Position numbers and translations under genes: made by a program | From: Plumapathes pennacea | Taxonomy: Eukaryota > Cnidaria > Anthozoa > Antipatharia > Myriopathidae | Assembly: GCA_964036295.1 (NCBI GenBank) | Contig: OZ038462.1 | Span: 1,061,501-1,125,500 of the forward strand | Length of the DNA: 64,000 bases | Direction of reading: 5' to 3' | Shown: positions 37,877-48,900 of the stretch, in pieces | Position numbering within the stretch: position 1 is the first letter of the stretch | Layout of the letters: each line of letters starts with the position of its first letter | The notes under the pieces: generated by a model | What the model was told of the DNA's origin: nothing | The model's database searches: none | What the model saw: the letters and a program-made list of their open reading frames with translations, nothing else

Positions 37877-39987
37877 GTTTTTCTGCCCAGAAAGATCGCA
37901 GTGAGGTGCATCGTTCTAAAATCTGGTCAACTACTGCATGCGAAGAGATCACGATCAATCCCTACAACTTTTATCCTGACAAACCAATTCACATTCAGGT
38001 TTCGGTCAATCACTTCAATTACACAAACGCCAGCTTTGTACATGAAGCGGTGGTTCCTTGGGTGGAGAACATCCGGGAAACGAAATTCACGGCGTGTGTC
38101 ACAAAAGCTGGCAGAAACGAAAAAAACTCTGATTACTTTGCCACTGTTGATTGGTTAGCTTACCAAGGTGCCCCAGCCGGAGGAGTTGCTGGCGAGATTG
38201 ACATGCCAACCTGGTGGACTGGATCGAGTTGTCAGATTGTCAATCTCCCCGCTGTAAGTCGTTCCCCCTCAGTGGCGCTTTATGCATCCCGTCTTACAAT
38301 GTGAATCCATTAACTTCAAAATTAAATGTTTGTTTGATTTTCAGGGCAAGTTCAGTTCGGCACCAATAGTACTCGTGACAGCAGAGCATGAAGGCCTTGG
38401 AATAAAACATGACGCATCCACCACATGGGTTGAAGATGTCACCACTTCGTCGTTCAAAGTGTGCATTCGAGAACTGCAAAACTTCGATGGAGCTCACGAA
38501 CGCATCAAAATTGTAAGTATAGCTGCTCTACCCAGTGTCTACTGCATCTTTTCTGACGTCACACTTTGTAACCTCTCTCTCTTTCTATCGACAATCTTGC
38601 ACTACAACTGATCGTGTGACCAAGCAGTTTCGGTTATCAACCGGTAAAACAAGCAAAACAGGTAACTGAATTTGGATCATCCTCGGAGACCGGCGAGTTG
38701 TTCAATCCTCGTATTAGTTCTCAGCCGTACTGGAAAACTGTTTTACTGAGTGAAACTTTCTTCTATCTTCTTTATTCAAGTGCATTCTATATATCTTAAT
38801 TTTTACCTTTAGTTCGGCAAAGGGCAGTATATTACGTAAAGCAGTGTAAAATCATGTTCTTATCCATTATGCAAGACGTCCTGCAAACATGTATCGTCCA
38901 ACTATGTTTAAGATTTTTACATGACTAATTGGTGCTAAAGTTCACTGTGAGCACGTGCTATTTTCTACAGGATTGGATCGCCTTTGGGGATCTTCACCGA
39001 CCACTTTTCCGAGAACATGGAACAATGCTCTTCAAGAATAGACATGAACCACTAAAGGAGTTCAACTATGCTTTTTGTAAGGTAAAACGAATGTCTCGTG
39101 GAGAGCATGAAACCTAGCCCAATCCAACTATTTAAAAAAGACTAGAACTTTGTTAGAAAAAAGCCTGTGAGATTAACTTGTGTGGTAAAATTACTAAAGG
39201 TGTTATATTTGTCTCTAACAGGACATCAATTTTGTTAAGCCTTATGACGTGGCTCCCTCCGTTCTGATAACTGCGAACCATTCAACAAGTGGCGGGAACC
39301 TGAAACCAGAATACAATTCCATATCTGCATGGGTGGAGGTGGGTTGAACTTTAGAAAGAAGCTGACTATATAATCACCTTGAAAAAACTACCGAAACAAA
39401 ACTGTGTCTTTCATTCACTTTTCCCGACGTTGGGCACATATCACTGTCATTATCTTTAAGTAGTCTAGATTCTTTTCAAGTGACAAGCGCTTCTACTTCA
39501 ATTTGGAGGACAAACTTGTTCGTTTGTGGAACGGACCAGTTTTGCGTCAAGCTAGTCACGTCCTAAGCTATTTATCCGCTTGCGAATATGTGGAAAACAA
39601 ACTCATTTCCTTCGTCTAACTGCGATAATACAAAATGCACCCACTTGTTTCAGCCAAGAATGCCCAGACGTTCGTCGTTGCTGAATTCATTATATCGGGC
39701 GTATCTTTCTGTAGACACGTCACATAACGCTTACTATATAATATATATATTATATATTCCTGACATTTTGCTTTTCTGTTTATTTTTTTTATGCTCCTTC
39801 TACTATTTGTGGTCTGAGATTATGTGGTGAATTTTGGGTCACGTGTCCTCAATTAGTAGACGTGTGATCTGTTACTGTTATTTTAATCTTTGGCAGTATA
39901 TTAATACAACTGGATTTCGTGCATGTACAAAGGAGCTTTTTGTGAAGAAACACGACCCACTGTTCATCTCCTACGCTGTCATGCCGG
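37877..39987 (+). CDS. Copy 2, second H-type lectin triplet
   Basis: Exons 37877-38253, 38345-38512, 38971-39081, 39222-39338 and 39897-39987, all open. Protein differences from copy 1 are few (for example HIQV, AGEID, NEKNSDY, DINFV, GFRACTKE). Confidence 0.82.
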
Positions 39988-40176
39988 GTGAGTCCTTCGA
40001 CAATTCCTTCCTTTAACAGATCTCCGCATTCCCGCTCACGTGAACACACGTATACAGGCACGCGATCACAAGTTTGCAAATGTTGCAACTACGTTCTAAA
40101 TTCAATCTATTTGCGATCATGGTTTTATTGTGCATTTAAACTCATTCAATTACTTTTGCTTTGCATGCTTTGTCAG

Positions 40177-40554
40177 ATGTCTGTGAACCTGGTTGGAGTT
40201 TCTTCAATGGTTCCTGCTACCTCACTAGTAACACATGTGAATCGTGGACGAACGCAACCAAAAAGTGTCAAAGCATGAAGGCAAACTTGGTCAGCATCCG
40301 GAGTCAAGAAGAAAACATTTTCGTGCAGCATCGGCGAAATAGCGCAAAATCCTGGATTGGTTTGAATGACATCGCCTCTGAAGGCGCCTACCGCTGGGTC
40401 GATGGAAGTTCTTCGCAGTTTCGATTCTGGGCCAAAGGACAACCCAACAACTTAGATGGAAACCAGGACTGTGTTCATGCGCTTGGCATTCAGAACGGAT
40501 ACAAGTGGAATGACGTGGAATGCTCCGCCTGCCATAACTTTACGTGCGAGAAAG
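40177..40554 (+). CDS. Copy 2 C-type lectin exon
   Basis: 126 codons with QPN and WND motifs intact. It differs from copy 1 by a handful of residues (WTNATKK, SIRSQ, RNSAK, QNGYKWNDVEC). Confidence 0.88.
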
Positions 40555-40780
40555 GTAATATTTATGACAAGAAAATGTAATTCATCAATTTTATAACGAA
40601 TATGAAAATGTGTGGCATCATAAATTATTAAATCATAGAAAATCGTCGCTCATCTTCTTTGCCATAGCATAAATGTTAGCCTATATCCTCCAAAACTTGG
40701 AGCTCCATGCAAATCTCCCTTAAACTGTTAAGGTCAACCAAGACATTATTTAACTCCTGCTGATTTAACTTGTTTTTCAG

Positions 40781-40891
40781 ATTACGATGAGTGCATAAAC
40801 GTTCCTTGTTTGAATGGTGGGACATGTGTGAACAAAAAGAACAACTACACTTGCGTCTGCACGAAGTATAACTTTGGTCGACATTGCGAAG
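40781..40891 (+). CDS. Copy 2 first EGF exon
   Basis: 37 codons, phase 1-1: [20 protein letters not shown] and six conserved cysteines. It is followed in the intron by the short form of the AGAGGGCC MITE. Confidence 0.87.
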
Positions 40892-40923
40892 GTAATAGTT
40901 TTGTTGTTCTAGTATAGTTTTCA

Positions 40924-41012
40924 AGAGGGCCTAGATGGGGGGTCTGCATAACACTTAACAGTAAAACATTCGGGCCCGTAACACTTAACAGTAAACCCCA
41001 TCTAGGCCCTCT
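40924..41012. mobile_element. Short (89-bp) form of the AGAGGGCC MITE
   Basis: The same termini and target position as the 379-bp element in copy 1 (28301-28679), but with only about one interior repeat. It shows that the internal tandem array changed size after gene duplication. Confidence 0.8.
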
Positions 41013-41333
41013 TTCAAACGAATCGTTGTAGATGTTTATGGTAAAATGGTAAAACTTTTTATTGTACGTCTTTCTGTGCATTCTTTGAGTTAATTAGAAA
41101 TAAAATAACAAACGTTTGCACAGGTCCTGTACCACGGCGGCTTTTATATGGATCCTCCCCCTTCAGTAGTTTTTGCCACTTAGAGGGCTTAATGACCTAA
41201 TGAGATTGGCCGAACAGCTTATAGCCTATCGCCTAAGGCGCCGACATAGAAGCTATGCTCCATGCGGTTCTCTCATATACTGCTGAGGTGGCCAAGACAA
41301 ATAACTCGTGTTGATTTAACTTTTGCTTTTCAG

Positions 41334-41444
41334 ATTATGATGAATGCGCAAACGTTCCTTGTTTGAATGGTGGAACATGTGTGAACAAAAAGAACGGCTA
41401 CACTTGCGTCTGCACAAAGTATACATCTGGTCGACATTGCGAAG
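41334..41444 (+). CDS. Copy 2 second EGF exon
   Basis: 37 codons, phase 1-1: [37 protein letters not shown]. Confidence 0.87.
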
Positions 41445-41952
41445 GTAATAGTTTTGTTGTTCTAGTATAGCTTTCAAACGAATCGTTGTAGATGTTTATA
41501 GTAAAATGGAAATCTAAACAGGTTGTAGAGCGCAGGAAAAAGAGCAGCAATAGTTTTATACAGCGGGATCGGAAGTAAGAGGAACACGGCTTAGCGCATG
41601 TGCTAGTCGTCAAATGCGGTATATTTACTATTGTTATTATTAAATTACATCAAAGTAGTGCTAATTATTTTGAGAGGCAATGTTTACATCAAAGTTTAGT
41701 TTATTAAACTCGTCATAAACACACGAAATAAATACAAAATAATGGAGTGTAATGACAGGAGGAAGAAAAAGGACTTGCGTCCCAACTTATATCCAACTCT
41801 TAACGTAACTGAGAGATAAAAACCTATCTAAAACAGGAAATCTAAGATATAATAAAAGTATTAAACCACAAACTATAAACTACAGACTAATAGATTACAA
41901 ATGCGCCGGGCCATATTAGAATCATCTAATTCTAATATGACTTGATTTCCAG

Positions 41953-43286
41953 TTCAAGGTAAAGACTGTGCCGATATAATGAAATACCACAAGACGAGCG
42001 GTGTGTACACGATCAAACCTGATAATCAAAGTCCATTTGACGTATACTGTGACATGACCACGGGTAGAGGAGGTTGGACTGTGTTCCAAAAGAGACTGGA
42101 CGGCTCTGTCAACTTTTACCGTGGGTGGACTGATTACAAGAACGGCTTTGGAGACCTAAAGGGCGAGTTTTGGTTGGGACTGGATAAAATATATCGCCTG
42201 ACAAAAGCCCGTCGAAATACATTACGCGTAGATCTGGAGGAAACAAACGGAAACACGGCCTACGCACAGTACAGCTATTTTGCTGTTTCAAATGAAGCAG
42301 CCAAGTATCGGTTGAGTCTTGGATCATACTCTGCGGGTGAGTCATCTTAAAGTACTCTCAATTTCAAACTTCATCACACTTAACTAACGCCGCACCTTTC
42401 ACATTTACTGCGTGCATGTCGTGTGATGCAATGAGCCTCGATTTGAAAACAGAAAAACAGGCATTGCTTTGAGATTTATTGTAATAGAACCTTTGTAAGT
42501 ATTCTTCACCCCCAATATCAACTTTGTTTACCAGTTTTAGGGTGGATATTGAAAGCAGTGTCTTTTGGTACTGTATTACCTGACCCGTCTATGTGTCCAT
42601 CTTGGAATATTGAAATTGAAACTGGCAAAAGGCTATGTATTACCCTTCTGTAAAACACTTTTGGGTGAAGTAGGCCTCCTGAATAAAGATTATGATTATT
42701 TTAGCTTGTTTCCCTCATTTCAGCGAATGAAAGCAGTCACATAGTTTAGTTGTCTGTTGGTGCCTGGGCCTATCAAACACTTAAAAAAAGAGTGTCCCGG
42801 ATTATTATAAACTCGCAGAGCAATTGGACAAGCTCTATTTGCCGTTCGTTTTCAAAGTTATCAAATGATGAAAATAATTATATAGCTTATATGCCGTATT
42901 TCAGATGACACCTGGAAAGTAATAGCACAATAGCATACACCACCCTAGTCTTGGCCAATTAAATTATAGAATAAAAGAAGGTATAAACAACTGCGTAATC
43001 GAAGTGATCCTTGTTCTCAACAGGTAATGCAGGAGATTCACTTAGTAATCACAACGGCCACATGTTCTCCACAAAAGATAACGATAATGACGCTTCGGCC
43101 GAAAGCTGTGCTTATTACTTCCGCGGAGCCTGGTGGTACAACAAGTGTCACTATTCAAACCTGAACGGCAGGTATCTTTACGGGCCACATAAATCTGGCG
43201 CTGACGGCATCAACTGGAAATCGTGGAAAGGCTACTATTATTCTGCCGCACGGTCTGAAATGAAAGTGCGACCAGAAGACTTCTAA
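41953..43286 (+). CDS. Copy 2 fibrinogen C-terminal domain (two exons)
   Basis: Exons 41953-42336 and 43024-43286, with stop TAA 43284-43286. The first exon is almost identical to copy 1. The second keeps FSTKDNDND, both cysteines, [21 protein letters not shown] and [11 protein letters not shown], but replaces nearly every loop residue between them (for example ASAES for GWSLN, NK for [10 protein letters not shown] for [10 protein letters not shown] for YH). Confidence 0.9.
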
Positions 43287-43654
43287 TTTTTTCCCCGTCA
43301 GTATAAGTTTCGCGGAAACTAAGGTCTTTACCTCACTCACCGCTTGAGTCGGCAAAATATATGCCAAAGTTAGGTGTGGCTCACGGTGAATTCATCCCAA
43401 GCGCTTATAGCTTTCATTTGTTAATTCAGGGTAAATTCCAAAATATACAGAATAAGCCATACAGCAGTTTTCAACCGACCGTCGAAAGTAATCGTGTGAT
43501 TGCTACGGGTTGCGTTTGCTACGCTTTTTGGATTGGTCCAAACACAGGTCCGGCTGCATTCTTGGCCAATCAGGAGCAAAAGCAAAAGCAAAAGCAAAAG
43601 CCTACTGCGATATGCTCACGTAAGCGAACAAACTTTAATGGTGATGGTAATTTA

Positions 43655-44091
43655 GGCCCCGCGTCCCCATTAGTCCGGTCCCGTTCAAAAATGCAGTTTT
43701 CTAGTTCTTCCGCCTTTGAACTTCCGTTCACGCTATGCCGCCATTTTCGGTCACGAAAACGCACTACTTTTTGAAAGCGATCTCTAGAGTGGATTTTTTG
43801 AAAACACAATTTTCCTATTGTAGTGTGGACGGGAAAAAACGGAACTTTTTAAAAAGTCTGACGTCGTGTAGCCTGAGAAAACAGACGTCTCTCATCGCGC
43901 GCTCGATCCAAACCGAACACACTCTCGAGTGTGTTCGGTTTGGATCGAGCGCGCGATGAGAGACGTCTGTTTTCTCAGGCTAGACGTCATGTTTTTCGTG
44001 TTTAGTTTTTCCGACTCATTTGTGCGTTTTGGTGTTAATGACCAAAAACGAACCGAAAACGATTAGGGTGGACGCTGAAATTTTCGTAAAC

Positions 44092-44127
<36 letters not shown>

Positions 44128-44156
44128 GCAAACGAAAACGGACTGTGGACGGGGCT
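43655..44156. mobile_element. hAT-like MITE, intergenic 2-3 (longer form)
   Basis: Counterpart of 31580-31856, beginning GGCCCCGCGTCCCCATTAG and ending GGACTGTGGACGGGGCT. It is lengthened by the nested hairpin at 43869-43982 and by a poly(A) run of about 28 bases near 44095-44123. Confidence 0.6.
43869..43982. mobile_element. Perfect-arm hairpin MITE with 9-bp target duplication
   Basis: Two 55-base arms, exact reverse complements as far as I can read, around a 4-base CTCG centre. The ends are TAGCCTGAGAAAACAGACGT and its complement. The flanks are GACGTCGTG and GACGTCATG (8 of 9 identical). The paralogous site in the copy 1-2 spacer (about 31722, CACGTCACGTTCTTCGTG) is empty. The 9-bp duplication points to a Mutator-type transposase, and the perfect arms to a recent insertion. 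Confidence 0.85.
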
Positions 44157-45377
44157 CTGATTATTCTCTTTTACAAAACAAAAGCATTTGCAAACTACTT
44201 CAGGTTTCTGTTGGATAAAAACTAATTTCCAACGGCTGCCGTGATTTGTGCTTCGACTGATTTTCGATCAAAACCCACTCTATTTTAACCCAGGAATGAC
44301 TTTTTTGTTTTAGTAATAAGCTGACTGCTGCTTGTTGCGCTTAAGTAGTAAAGTGAAAGCTTGATTTGGTGAAAAAAGTTAGACAGCCTAACGCCACAGT
44401 AAGCCGTCAGTTATCGGCTTCTATTGGTTGTCTTTCCACCATCCATGTTTATTTTGCTTAGTCTAATTACTTACTTTTTAGTGGTTTCTAAATAAAATGA
44501 TGATGGTGTTCGACTTATATCTTGCAATTAAACTTTCGTGTGCTGATAAATCCTGCAATTAGTCTCCAGGATTTTTTTACTGATTTTTTTAATATCTTAT
44601 TTTTTTGCGGCGGACAACTTTAAACGGTAATTATATCAAAACCGGTCATTACTGACCTTTCGAGTTCAGACACAATCAATGCCTAAAATGCTAGTATTTT
44701 ATAAAAACCACTATTTCTGAGCGAGTAAAGCTGACTTTCTGGGGGAATGGGAGGGCAGAGTTCCTCGTGTGCAGCGCACCTTAGAATTAGTTTGCATCAA
44801 AAAGGGGAAAAAATGAAACATGTTTCAAAAATAGCCTTGGCATTGCTTGATTGGTTTTACTCGTGGTACTCATGTGTAATTCATTAGCCTCCAGCATTCA
44901 GGAGGATCGCGGGGGCCAAAATTATCTTCTAACTTTTCACGTGTTTGGATAAGGCAATATAATCCATGGAAAATCGTTTTATATTTTTCAACTATTGTTT
45001 ACTTTGAGCAACTGATTACTAAGTCATTGTTTATTAGTACAGCCAAACTTAGAATTGACTCAAAGATGAAACGTGATTCCTAGTATGGATATAATGTTCC
45101 CCACGGAACAAAAGTGATTCTTATGCCGACAGTGACCTCTGACCCCCTCTTAGCAAGCAACCAGAGATAATGTACTACGGTTAAATTCCAAATCCCGTTG
45201 GGCTGAAGCGAATATATTTCCTCAACATAGTCCTGTTCTTTGTCCGGGCCTTAAATGGAGAAAAATATTTAAGTGATGACGTATTGCTTTAAATCAGGCA
45301 TTACTTTAGGTTTGCCCTGTGAAAAATAAATTCCGGGATCGACTGCTATGAATGCTCATACACTTACCACTCCTAGC

Positions 45378-45409
<32 letters not shown>

Positions 45410-45728
45410 CCCCTCCCCTTTAAGACCTAGGAGTCCCTTTGGCGCATAAAACTGACCTGGAAGCCAAAACGACATTATTGATTGATGTATCAGCCCCAAT
45501 ATAGCAAACATTACCTTGAACTCTAATACCTGCGCTGAAGGGCGGTCACAGGAGTAATGTGATTAGAATATTTATAACAATCATTATATGTGCACATCCT
45601 GTTTTGCGCTGAAGCGCGTCTATTTTCTCAACAGATAACATATCGAGTGATTGATATACTGAGTATCATAAATCAGTCATTGGCTAACTCCTCAACAGTG
45701 CCAAATTACTAAGCAAACCTTGCTATTC
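44157..45728. other. Intergenic DNA between copies 2 and 3
   Basis: There is no gene. It is homologous in blocks to 31857-34018 but lacks the SINE. A run of 30 C at 45377-45406, followed by short C/T tracts, is a likely trouble spot for sequencing and assembly. Confidence 0.6.
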
Positions 45729-45856
45729 TGATTGGCCATTTAGGATCTTTGAACTGACAAAATACAAGTATATAGTCTTCTCCCAAGCTTCATCTGACAT
45801 AATGCAGTCATAATTGCTTCTCTGAGTGCGACAGAGATATCAGTGCCCATTTGAAG
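45729..45856 (+). promoter_or_regulatory. Core promoter of array copy 3
   Basis: CTGATTGGCCATTTAGGATC (inverted CCAAT) is followed by TATATAG at 45769-45775 and CTTCATCTGACATAATGCAG before ATG 45857. Order and spacing match copy 2. Confidence 0.6.
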
Positions 45857-45920
45857 ATGCTTCCCCTGCTACTTGTTCTAGTGGCAGTTCAGTTCCTTGC
45901 CTTCCCAGCTTCAAGTGCAG
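45857..45920 (+). CDS. Copy 3 exon 1: signal peptide
   Basis: ATG 45857 opens MLPLLLVLVAVQFLAFPASSA, identical to copy 2. Confidence 0.85.
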
Positions 45921-48900
45921 GTGTGTTTAGAAAGGTTAAAATAAGGTCTAGCTAAACGTACGAGTAAACATTGTTTCGGAAACATTCTTTTGTCTGATAT
46001 TTCCCTAATATAGAGGGAATCATGAAAAATGTTTTGCTGCTCGGGAGACTAAACGAGGTCCAAACTGTTGGACGAAATTTGAAGTACACCTGAAAACGCA
46101 GGAAATGCCATTTTATGCAGACTGTTAAACTTCCAAAACTTTTGGGGGGCGTGAGCCGTATTTTCTCTTGTGCAGAAAAGGAAAATAACTTACGTACATG
46201 GAAAAATAGAAAAAAAAAACTTAGGGCCCGGTCGCACAAGGAAGTTTAGTCGATAAAATCTCAGCATCGAGAGCAATACGACGGCTTCTTCAATGTTTGG
46301 TAGCAACTTGCTGACATATATTTCTGGTGACAAGCGCTGTTTGCTCTTCAACTGATGCAAATGTTGACATTAATGTCGTTAAAGTTTTGAGTGCGATCGG
46401 AGCCTCATATGCCAGAGAAGCAGAGTTATGTGGTACATATAGCATTTATTTTGACGGAGACTTCTACGCCTAATCCTTGATTGGATTATTGTTGTATTTT
46501 AACACAATCAATCTGTTTATCATCTTTCTGTATCTTTATTTCATTTGCAGGAAACTCCATTCAGCATGGAAAAGTTCCTCTTGACAAGACACTGACAAAT
46601 ATTCGCTGTCAAACCGTAAACTATCCCCAAGTATTTTCAGGATCAGGAAAAGTGCGCGTATTGGCTTCCATAAGTCATGTGATCAGTGGAGCTCCCAACG
46701 TACACGACTCCGCCGTGGTGTGGACAAAATATGTGACCGAGCGAAAGTTTGATGTCTGCATCATGGAGTCTGGCAAAGGAACGAATGGAACAGTCCTAGT
46801 GAACTGGGTCGCTTTCCAATCCACGCCCAGTGGTATCTTTGGTGGAACTGCTTCAGTTGGTCTTTTCACCAGTAACACCAAGTGCACCAGGGTGGACTTT
46901 GAAAAGGTAAAATTTAATGCATTGCCGAAGTTACGTTTATTTTGAGATATAATCACCTGTTTAGAATTTAAGAAGACTAGTCATTATTTAACGGCCGTTT
47001 TCAAGTGTAGCTCTTTTATATTTCTCGTATATCAAAGTTAACTTTACATTAATAAGTTCGACCTACTGCTATAGAAACTGTCTTAAGTTTTAGTAAACAT
47101 AATTTGATAACCCGCTTAATACTGCAATGCCACAAAAGCAAAAACACCAAGACGCAGGCCAATGTTTCCTGCTTAGCAGCTGCATTTGGAGACAAAAGTA
47201 CTACACAGTACAATCACAATCATAAATATCCAAATCTTGGTCTTCCTCTAAAGAAGTACACCTCCGAAAATAACTGATAGATTGCACACTTCTCACTGAA
47301 AATATATACATTACTGTCCCGAAAGCAAAACACAAAATCTGCCTCATATTTACCCTTTCGTGCAAGAATTATATTTCTTTAGTACGTTAAGGGTTTTTAC
47401 TCTCTTCTATTTAGAGTTTTCTAAAAATTCCCAAAGTAGTGGCGACAGTTCGTCGTACAGCAGAAAGTGAATTCCAGGAGCCAATCAATTTGTGGCTAGA
47501 AGACATTCATGTGAACTACTTTAGAGTCTGTCTTCGAGAAGTGATCACATTTGGCGGGAAATACAAAAATGTTCAAGTGGTAAGTATAGATGTTTAACGG
47601 CGTTGTTTCCACAAATTAAACTATTTGCGTGGTCCCCGGATTCAGAGTTGTGCGGAAGAGGTCAGAGAACTCAAAAAGAATATCGTTATTATCGATATGT
47701 AGAGTAGGAAATACCACTTTTCCAGGTTGAAGTTTCCATTTTAGAAAGTATATGCTGAGTAGTAACTGACGAGGGATGAGTCGATCTACCTCTTTTGGCA
47801 TAATATGTTTTACTGGTCTTGTTTGAACCCATAGTACCAGGCTAGGCTTTTAGTCTGAAATTCGTTGTCTCAAAGTGATGATTTTCGAGTCTGTAATTGG
47901 TAAAACGTACGATAAAAAAAAGCAACTTAAAGTTGATGCGGGAAGCCAACTACCGTAACAAAATTTTAAGCTGACATTTAATCACAGGTTTTGCACATGA
48001 TTCCGTTTATTTGTCAGGATTGGATGGCTTTTGTCTCAGCTGCCAAGGCTTTTACCCACAACGGCCACAAAATGTTTGAGAATACCAAACCTCCTCTGGA
48101 GAAAGACAATTTTGCCTACTGTCAGGTCAGTGCTCAAATACATACAGTATGCAATATACATGATGCCTTTATTTACTGTTCAGAATTTTTCAGCTGCTTA
48201 CCTGCATACCTGTATTTTTCTGAACTTCAAAATGCTGCCAAATTCGATCTCTAAATGCTGTTAGCCTGATATTTTGCATTTCTACATATGTTTTCATACT
48301 CTTTCCGTTTCTGTCATTCGTAAAACCTGATGATAAATTTTCAGTCACGTGGTGGGTTTGGGTCATGTGACCAGATCTTGCAAAAGCCCTATCATCTGTC
48401 TTAGGTTTCGGAAGAGAATAACGTAATGTGCGCCTCAATTACTTGAAGCTCGCTTATACAATTCTTGCATCGCTAGGTTGTCAACTTTACTGGAGTTTTC
48501 TACGCCGACCCTGTTGTCATAGTAACGGCCAATCATGAGTATGACACTAACAGTAGCTATTCTGTCAAACCAGAAAACAACTTCATCAACGCTTGGGTGG
48601 AGGTAAGGCCGTATATATATATATATATATATAGGCATGCATCATGCACACACTATAAATAACATGCTCGTATACAAACCATACTTCATACACAACATAC
48701 TGTTAGTTTATATCCATAATAAATGCATACTTACATGGATGCAAATGGATACATGTTTTATAAAGGGAAGAAGGTAGACATTACTCGAAAAGAAACTCAA
48801 GCAATAACTATTGAACTAATTAAAATGCCAGTTTACTCCTTTCCCAGGAAATTACAAACAAGTCATTTCGCATGTGCATCAAAGATAAGGCAGGCATCAG

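Larger units (their letters stand above)
34145..43286 (+). pseudogene. Array copy 2: full lectin mosaic gene with one nonsense codon
   Basis: 17 exons: 34145-34208, 34644-34999, 35256-35420, 35727-35834, 36010-36135, 36270-36366, 36512-36730, 37877-38253, 38345-38512, 38971-39081, 39222-39338, 39897-39987, 40177-40554, 40781-40891, 41334-41444, 41953-42336, 43024-43286. Every exon length equals its counterpart in copies 1 and 3, all splice sites are AG/GT, and the total is 1082 codons including TAA. The one defect is TGA at 34898-34900, where copies 1, 3 and 4 have TGG (VNWVAF). As written, translation ends after about 106 residues. Intact downstream exons suggest a very recent mutation, a polymorphism, or an assembly error, so a functional allele is possible. 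Confidence 0.75.
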
